Below, one piece after another: positions 56,961-64,000 of a stretch of 64,000 nucleotides of DNA. Source of the stretch: Inia geoffrensis (Eukaryota > Chordata > Mammalia > Artiodactyla > Iniidae); NCBI GenBank assembly GCA_036417435.1, contig CM070918.1:31503523-31567522 (forward strand), read 5' to 3'. The position numbers and the translations under genes were made by a program. The first letter of the stretch is position 1. Each line of letters begins with the position of its first letter. The notes beneath the pieces were generated by a model. It did not search any database and was not told where the DNA came from. It worked only from the letters and a program-made list of their open reading frames with translations.

Positions 56961-58355
56961 AGAATGTGCAGAAGAGGTTGGGGTCTCTGGGATGGAGAAC
57001 CTTTGCAGAATCCTGAGCTGGAAAGTAAAAGAATTACAGTCCTCCATTCTGGCTCAGGGCCTACCTTACTCTTTGTTCAAGTCCAAAGAAGTCTTAAAGC
57101 CAACTGCACGTGTTCCTTTTCCTGACATGCTCGTAGCTAGCAGCTGACAGGAGGGTTTGCAACTCAAATGCCTCTAAGGATCCAACAGCTAACACCACAG
57201 TGTGCAGCTGGCCAGCTGTACGATACAAGGGATGAGCAAGCAGAAGGCAAGGGAGTGGACAGTCACACCTTGTAGGCCAAAAGAGACCCTGGCCAGGGAG
57301 AGTGCAGGCCTCCAGTTTGCAGTACTTGCCTTCAGGTATTAAAACCTGTTACTTCGCATTCATTGCCTCGATTTTTTTTTCTCACGCAGCACCTCAAAGT
57401 CCTCCAAAGACCACAAAACAGCAAATTTCTGTAGACGAGCTGCGGGCTTGGCTTGCATGCCTCCCTGCCACCTTTGGGGAAACTGCAAGTAAGGGGAGCA
57501 GCAGACAGGAGAACGCTCCCCGAGCCAAGGTCAGGCCAATGCCATCCTTCACCTAGACATCAGAAACCAGCCTATGTTCATGTTTTGTTTGGATCTCACA
57601 ATTTAAAACAATAATTTTCATGTAGCAACAACTGACAAAATTTAATATATGAATGTGTTACCTACAGAGCCAGATTCCTAGGTTCTCCTAAAAATTTGGA
57701 AGATCTGACAACCCCAGGCTGCATGACAACGTGGCAATCATTAATCATTGCTGGGAACTGAATACCTCCAAGGCCCACCCACCTCACTGTGGCCATGACC
57801 TCTGTGGACATAGTCTAAAGCCATCAGTCAGGGGAGCTTGTCAGCTGGGAACAAATGATTCTTGATCTCACCTTCTTTCCAGGTGGAACTAGAAATCCCT
57901 GAAAAACAAGGCAGCTTTAATCACACGAGGCAAATACTTTTTCATTGGCCTTCAGATGATAAATAATACAAAGATCATTATTCTCACAGACAAATGAAGA
58001 ATAAAACAGTCACATATGGCAGCCCCTAAATGTGTTTTTTCTTACTAACAGGAATTAATTACACAGTAATGCTAAGAGAAACAAGATGTTCACGTCCATT
58101 ACCCCATTTGCTAAATTTTTTTGGTGAAAGTATGAAATAGTTCATGGTTTATCACTAAACAAGCTTGAGCTGGGATTGTATTCAGTTGTCTAGAGCCAGG
58201 CAGGGACTGGGTTACATCTCCCAGAATCACAGCCTAGAAAAAGACATGAGGAAAGCAAATCTCCTCAGATGAACTGGACAACAGTAGGTAGAAGACGTCT
58301 TAATAGTTAAGATTCCCAAGCTTTCCCCTCTAATCTTTTTTTCAAAGCTTTACAA
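56961..58355. other. Unassigned sequence
   Basis: About 1.4 kb without a recognised repeat or gene. Confidence 0.45.
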
Positions 58356-58360
58356 TTTTT

Positions 58361-58464
58361 CCTCCCTCCCTCCCCCTCCCTCCCCCTCCCCCTCCCCTCC
58401 CTCCCCCTCCCTCCCTCCCTCCCCCCTCCCTCCCTGCCCCCCTCCCTCCCTGCCCCCCTCCCTC
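58361..58464. repeat. (CCCTCC)n / C-rich tract, quadruplex-capable on the minus strand
   Basis: About 104 bp of CCTCCC, CCCCTCCC and CCCTGCCCC units. The minus strand has many GGG runs separated by 1-4 bases, which meets the usual G-quadruplex pattern many times over. The minus-strand frame through it is a Gly/Arg/Glu artefact. Confidence 0.93.
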
Positions 58465-58644
58465 TTTTCTGTCCTTTCAAGTAGCTGTGAGAGGCAACAT
58501 CCTTGCCTTGCTCCTGATCATAACGGCAAAGTTTTGAGTTTCTCATCACTGAGTATGTTAGCAACTGTAGGCTTTTGGAGATATTGTTTATGAAACTGAG
58601 GAAATTCCCTTCTATTAGGACTTCAGCGGGGTTTTTTGTTTGTT

Positions 58645-59525
58645 TTGGCTTTCAGTTTTTAAAACTTTTTAAGAGTAATTTCAAGTTCACAGTAAAATTG
58701 AGGGGAAGGTACCGAGATTCCCTATATACCCCCTGCCTCCACATATGCGTACCTTCCCCACTACCAACATCCTGTCACCAGAGTGGTACCTTTGTTACAA
58801 TCGATGGACCTACACTGACACATCATTAGCTCCCAAAGTCCACAGTTTACATTAGGGTTCACTCATGGTGTTGTAATTCTCTGGGTTTGGGCAAATGTAA
58901 AATGACTTGTATCCAACGTTATAATATCAAACAGAAAACTTTTACTGCCCTAAAAGTCCCCTGTGTTCTGCCTCTTCATCCCTTCCCACCTCCCTATCCC
59001 TGGCAACCACTGATCTTTTTACAGTCTCCATAGTTTTACCTTTTCCAGAATATCATAGCTGGAAGCATACAATACGCAGCCTTTTCAAATTGGCTCTTTG
59101 CACTTAGTGATTTGCATTTAAGTTTCCTGCATGTATTTTCATGGCTTGACAATGCGTTTCTTTTTAGCACTAAATAATATTCCATTGTCTGGATGTACCA
59201 CAGTTTATTTATCCATTCATCTACTAAAGGACATCTTAGGTGCTTCCAAGTTTTGGCAATTACGAACCAAGCTGCTGTTCTTGTGCAGGTTTCCGTGTGG
59301 ACATAAGTTTTCAGCTCCTTTGGGTAAATACTAAGGAATGTGACTGCTGGATGATATGGTAAGAGTACGGTAAGTTTTGTAAGAAGCCATCAAACTGTCT
59401 TCCAAAGTGGCTGTACATTTTACATTCCCAACAGTTATGAATGGGAATTCCTGTTGCTCCACATCTAAGCCAACATTGTTAGTCTTCCTGATTTTGGCCA
59501 TTCTAACAGGTGTGTAGTGATTGAA
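58645..59525 (-). mobile_element. Old L1M 3' region
   Basis: The 3' end is at the left ('tttaaaactttttaagagta'). The L1M 3'UTR follows ('ccctggcaaccactgatctt' near 59000), then ORF2 C-terminal text: 'aatattccattgtctggatg' near 59166, 'ccattctaacaggtgtgtag' near 59498. All frames are broken. Confidence 0.85.
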
Positions 59526-59764
59526 ATTTCTCTTTTCTTCTAAACAGTCCTTTGTAATAAGCAAAGGGACAATTCCATGTATACATGTTGATATTAACTC
59601 ATTCCATGTCCTTTGACATAAGGGAGATGCCGATTTCAGGATAACGCTGTACACCTCATCTTCCACATTTATGCACAAAGGGACAGAACTAGAGCCAACT
59701 CACCAGGCCCATATTATGCAAAAGGCATTCATTCTATTAACCGCTTTGGGTCTCAACATTTATT

Positions 59765-59835
59765 CATTCACCCATTAATTCATTCAACTCCCATATATCG
59801 AATGCCCACTGTGAGCCAGACTCCTTACTGTTCAA
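59765..59835 (-). repeat. L2 3' terminus
   Basis: 'attcattcacccattaattc', 'attcaactcccatatatcga' and 'atgcccactgtgagccagac' match reverse-complement L2 end text. Confidence 0.65.
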
Positions 59836-59949
59836 CTATTTTTTTTAACGATGAATTGAATTTATCTGGTTTTAACAATGTTCATTGCTAGGCAGATATT
59901 TTATTCCTTCCCCTCTCCATTGTCTCCATTCTAGCTTTGCAAAATAAGA

Positions 59950-60915
59950 AACCGGAGGACTTTCAATGGTGGAGGAGTAAGACACGGAGATCACCTTCCT
60001 CCCCACAAATACATCAAAAATACAACTATGTGTGGAACAGCTCCTACAGAACACCTACTGAACGCTGGCAGAAGACCTCAGACTTCCCAAAAGGCAAGAA
60101 ACTCCCCACGTACCTGGGTAGGGCAGAAGAAAAAAGAAAAAACAGACACAAAAGAATAGGGATGGGACCTGCACCTCTGGGAGGGAGCTGTGAAAGAGGA
60201 AAAGTTTCCACACACTAGGATGCCCCTTCACTGGCAGAGACAGGGGTGGGTGGGGCAGGGGAGTAAGCTTCGGAACCATGGAGGAGAGCGCAGCCACAGT
60301 GGTGCAGAGGGCAAAGTGGAGAGATTTCCACACAGAGGATCAGTGCCGACCAGCACTCACCAGCCCGAGAGGCTTGTCTGCTCACCTGCCAGGGTGGGTG
60401 GGGTCTGGGAGCTGAGGCTCGGGCTTTGGAGGTCAGATCCCAGGGAGAGGAGTGGGGTTGGTTGCGTGAACACAGCCTGAAGGGGGCTAGTGCGCCACAG
60501 CTAGCCGGGAGGGAGGCCGGGAAAAAGTCTGGAACTGTCTAAGAGGCAAGAGAACATTGTTTCAGGGTGTGCGAGGAGAGGGGATTCAGAGCACCACCTA
60601 AATGAGCTCCAGAGATGGGCGTGAGCTGCGGCTATCAGCGCAGACACCAGAGATAGGGATGAGACGCTAAGGCTGCTGCTGCAGCCAGCAAGAAGCCTGT
60701 GTGCAAGCACAGGTCACCGTCCACACCTCCCTTCCCAGGAGCCTGTGCAGCCCGCCACTGCCAGGGTCCCGGGATCCAGGGAAAACTTCCCCGAAGAACA
60801 CACAGCGCGCCTCAGGCTGTTGCAATACCACGCTGGCCTCTGCTGCCCACAGGCTTGCCCTGTATTCTGTAGCCCTCCCGCCCCCCCACCCGCCACCGGC
60901 CTGAGTGAGCCAATT
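59950..60915 (+). mobile_element. Orphan L1 5'UTR (promoter region) without ORFs or 3' end
   Basis: This matches the GC-rich 5'UTR of cetartiodactyl L1: 'ctacagaacacctactgaac' (60045-60064), 'ggcaagaaactccccacgta' (60092-60111), 'cgagaggcttgtctgctcac', 'gacgctaaggctgctgctgc' (60662-60681), 'agcctgtgcagcccgccact'. The start near 59950 looks like a true L1 5' end. No ORF1, ORF2 or 3'UTR follows on the plus strand; recognisable text fades near 60915-61000. In a complete element this region is an internal pol II promoter. Many CpGs are decayed. The L1 3' end 0.7 kb downstream is on the other strand and belongs to a different insertion. Confidence 0.82.
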
Positions 60916-61059
60916 GTTCTGACATGAGAAGTTCCTCTCCTTGAACCCAGCCACTCTTTAACTGCACTAGGCCAGCTCAGCTTCCTCACCCATGACTCAG
61001 ATAGCCCCAGCCTCAGCAAACCAGAAAAGCATAAGGAATTCAGAGCTGGTTACAAAGCC

Positions 61060-61245
61060 CTCCCACCACAGAAAACCTCAGACTGCCTTCTGGAGCTCAC
61101 TAACCCTGAGAGAACTGATGGCTTTAGCCACCATGAGAGCAGGGCCGTATCTTGGTCAACATGGGGGCTCAGCACAATACCCACAGAACCCTGTAAAAGT
61201 CTGTTAATAAATATACAGATGGGTGGGTAGATGGAAGGATAGTCA
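61060..61245 (+). repeat. Possible L2 3' end
   Basis: 'gggggctcagcacaataccc' and 'tgttaataaatatacagatg' with GGATGG-like ending resemble the L2 terminus. Weak. Confidence 0.4.
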
Positions 61246-61612
61246 GTCAGTAACTTGCCATTAACTAGTCCTCTGGACCTAACAAATTCAAGGTTTAAGA
61301 ACTTTGAAAATAACTTCATAATGAAGTTATATAAATTATATGCCTACAGAAGTGTTTTAAACTGAATATAGAATCACATCTTAAATTTGCTATGAATTGA
61401 TATTTATGTGAAATTTTAGGGTTTAAATCCTTTTGCAAGAGGCCATGTCTATACATTATGGTGCATTGAAAAAGACACTATTAATGAGGGCTCCTGAGTT
61501 ACCCCCTTAGAATAAAACTAGGAAGCAAGTATTTGATTATTCTTCAATTTTCTATCCTTTTGAAACTCAGATCAGCTGCTACCACTTCCCTGTCCACATC
61601 TCCCCATTCTCA
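61246..61612. other. Unassigned sequence
   Basis: No recognised repeat or gene. Confidence 0.45.
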
Positions 61613-64000
61613 TTTTTTTTTAACATCTTTATTGGAGTATAATTGCTTTACAGTGGTGTGTTAGTTTCTGCTTTATAACAAAGTGAATCAGTTATACATG
61701 TACATATGTTCCCATATCTCTTCCCTCTTGCGCCTCCCTCCCTCCCACTCTCCCTATCCCACCCCTCTAGGTGGACACAAAGCACCGAGCTGATCTCCCT
61801 GTGCTATGTGGCTGCTTCCCACTAGCTATCTATTTTACGTTTGGTAATGTATATATGACCATGCCACTCTCTCAATTTTTCCCAGCTTATGCTTCCCCCT
61901 CCCCATATCCTCAAGTCCATTCTCCAGTAGGTCTGTGTCTTTATTCCCATCTTGACCCTAGGTTCTCCATGACATTTTTTTCTTTCTTTTTCTTAGATTC
62001 CATATATATGTGTTAGCATATGGCATTTGTTTTTCTCTTTCTGACTTACTTCACTCTGTATGACAGACTCTAGTAGGTCCATCCACCTCACTAAAAATGA
62101 CTCAATTTCAGCTATTATGGCTGAGTAATATTCCATTGTATATATTTGCCATATCTTCTTTATCCATTCATCTGTTGATGAACACTTAGGTTGCTTCCAT
62201 GTCCTGCCTATTGTAAACAGAGCTGCAATGAACATTTTGGTACATGACTCTTTTTGAATTATGGTTTTCTCAGGCTATATGCCCAGTAGTGGGATTGCTG
62301 GGTCATACGGTAGTTCTATTTGTAGTTTTTTTAAGGAACCTCCATACTGTTCTCCATAGTGGCTGAATCAATTTACATTCCCACCGACAGTGCAAGAGGG
62401 TTCCCCTTCTCCACACCCTCTCGAGCATTTTTTGTTTGTAGATTTTTTGATGATGGCCGTTCTGACTGATGTGAGATGCTATCTCACTGTAGTTTTGACT
62501 TGCATTTCTCTAATGATTAATGATGTTGAGCATTCGTTCATGTGTTTGTTGACAATCTGTATATCTTATTTGGAGAAATGTCTATTTAGGTCTTCTGCCC
62601 ATTTTTGGATTGGGTTGTTTGTTTGTTTGTTGGATATTGAGCTGCATGAGCTGCTTGTAAATTTTGGAGATTAATCCTTTGCCAGTTGTTCCATTTGCAA
62701 ATATTTCCTCCCATTCTGAGGGCTGTCTTTTGGTCTTGTTTATGGTTTCCTTTGCTGTGCAAAAGCTTTTAAGTTTCATTAGGTCCCATTTGTTTATTTT
62801 TGTTTTTATCTCCATTTCTCTAGGAGGTGGGTCAAAAAGGATCTTGCTGTGATTTATGTCATAGAGTGTTCTGCCTATGTTTTCCTCTAAGACTTTGATA
62901 GTGTCTGGCCTTACATTTAGGTCTTTAATCCATTTTGAGTTTATTTTTGTGCATGGTGTTAGGGAGTGTTCTAATTTCATTCTTTTACATGTAGCTGTCC
63001 AGTTTTCCCAGCATCACTTATTGAAGAGGCTGTCTTTTCTCCATTGTATACTCTTGCCTCCTTTATCAAAGATAAGGTGACCATATGTCTGTGGGTTTAT
63101 CTCTGGACTTTCTATCCTGTTCCATTGATCTGTATTTCTGTTTTTGTGCCAGTACCATACTGTCTTGATTACTGTAGCTTTGTAGCACAGTCTGAAGTCT
63201 GCGAGCCTGATTCCTCCAGCTCCGCTTTTCTTTCTCAAGATTGCTTTGGCTATTCAGGGTCTTTTGTGTTTCCATAAAAATTGTGAAATTTTTTGCTCTA
63301 GTTCTGTGAAAAATGCCAGTGGTACTTTGATAGGGATTGCATTGACTCTGGAGATTGCTTTGGGTAGTAGAGTCATTTTCACAATGTTGATTCTTCCAAT
63401 CCAAGAACATGGCATATCTCTCCATCTTTTTGTATCACCTTTAATTTCTTTCAACAGTGTCTTATAATTTTCTGCATATAGGTCTTTTGTCTCCTTAGGT
63501 AGGTTTATTCCTAGATATTCTATTCTTTTTGTTGCAATGGTAAATGGGAGTGTTTTCTTAATTTCACTTTCAGATTTTTCATCATTAGTGTATAGGAATG
63601 CTAGAGATTTCTGTGCATTAATTTTGTATCCTGCTACTTTACCAAATTCATTGGTTAGCTCTAGTAGCTTTCTGGTAGCATCTTTAGGAGGCTCTGTGTA
63701 TAGTATCATGTCATCTGCAAACAGTGACAGCTTTACTTCTTCTTTTCCGACTTGGATTCCTTCTATTTCTCTTTCTTCTCTGATTGCTGTGGCTAAAACT
63801 TCCAAAACTATGTTGAATAAGAGTGGTGAGAGTGGGCAACCTTGTCTTGTTCCTGATCTTAGTGGAAATGGTTTCAGTTTTTCACTATTGAGGACGATGT
63901 TGGCTGTAAGTTTGTCATATACAGCCTTTATTATGTTGAGGAAAGTTCCCTCTATGCCTACTTTCTGTAGGGTTTTTATCATAAATGGGTGTTGAATTTT
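61613..64000 (-). mobile_element. Younger cetacean L1, 3' part, running off the right edge
   Basis: The A tail (as T run) is at 61613-61621, followed by the 3'UTR (61622-61992) and ORF2 to the end of the window. The sequence is close to the 33828-34637 copy over their shared part. At least 2.39 kb is present; how far it extends 5' is outside the window. Confidence 0.95.
61993..64000 (-). pseudogene. L1 ORF2 (endonuclease/reverse transcriptase) pseudogene, C-terminal two thirds of a kilocodon
   Basis: ORF2p nicks target DNA and reverse transcribes L1 RNA. From 63982 to 63257 the frame is open for 242 codons. It contains RT motifs [14 protein letters not shown] and the catalytic box FADDM (FADD at 63710-63721), plus [10 protein letters not shown]. 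The frame then meets TGA near 63254, where the family has CGA (Arg), a typical CpG decay. It stays in register to a second TGA at 63014-63016, where the family has TGG (Trp). In-register coding continues to about 62600, where a GTTT repeat expansion shifts the frame. The tail (61993-62235) ends in the standard THIYGI and stop. The lesions make it non-functional. The 5' part lies beyond the window. Confidence 0.92.

Noticed and set aside
58307..58564. Gly/Arg/Glu-rich minus-strand peptide
   Set aside because: Translation of the (CCCTCC)n tract.
63537..63995. 152-codon plus-strand frame
   Set aside because: It is the antisense of the L1 reverse transcriptase coding region.
59950..64000. Orphan 5'UTR and the minus-strand L1 as two halves of one twin-primed element
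   Set aside because: An inverted 5' half should lie on the 5' side of the element, which would be to the right of 64000. The 5'UTR lies on the 3' side, so they are separate events.

Overview
This window is non-coding mammalian nuclear DNA, almost certainly from a cetacean (whale or dolphin). The main evidence is at least five copies of the short tRNA-derived CHR-type SINE (opening GGGCTTCCCTGGTGG, with pol III A- and B-box-like motifs and an A-rich tail). Two longer CHR-type copies and one Bov-tA/CHR-1-like fragment add to this, as do L1 3' ends and an L1 5'UTR of cetartiodactyl type. Under these lie old mammal-wide layers: MIR, L2, MaLR LTRs, Charlie/MER5 elements, a Tigger transposon and old L1M copies. 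I cannot separate toothed from baleen whales from this sequence alone.

I find no host protein-coding gene, no coding exon I can defend, no functional RNA gene and no CRISPR array. The only recognisable coding sequence is decayed transposon protein: L1 ORF2 reverse transcriptase and a Tigger transposase. The window reads as a gene desert or a large intron.

Layout. 0-9 kb: an L1 with a 5' inversion, an L1 fragment split by a SINE, an L2, two more L1 copies and a decayed SINE. 9-22 kb: mostly unique sequence with MIR, L2 and LTR remnants, a repeat-free TAAT-rich block at 16.9-17.6 kb and a 211-bp tandem duplication at 19.1-19.5 kb. 22.5-27.5 kb: a nested stack of old minus-strand L1 sequence holding a Tigger remnant, then a CHR SINE. 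27.5-36 kb: unique sequence with L2, MIR and LTR-like remnants and a younger L1 3' end. 36-36.5 kb: two CHR SINEs close together and an (AT)n tract. 37-50 kb: unique sequence with L1 3' ends, MIR and L2. 50-53.5 kb: two MLT1 LTRs (one with a perfect 5-bp duplication inside a MIR) and a DNA transposon inside an LTR-like element. 53.5-59.5 kb: unique sequence, a repeat-free block near 55.4-56.2 kb, a C-rich tract and an old L1. 60-64 kb: an L1 5'UTR without its body on the plus strand, then a separate younger L1 on the minus strand running off the window end.

I found no new multi-gene system. The items most worth following up are the orphan L1 5'UTR, the 211-bp duplication, the L1 inversion, the nested insertion stacks, and several repeat-free blocks that look like conserved non-coding regulatory elements. 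Family names come from recognition of consensus text, not from a search, and most boundaries are good to about 10-40 bp.
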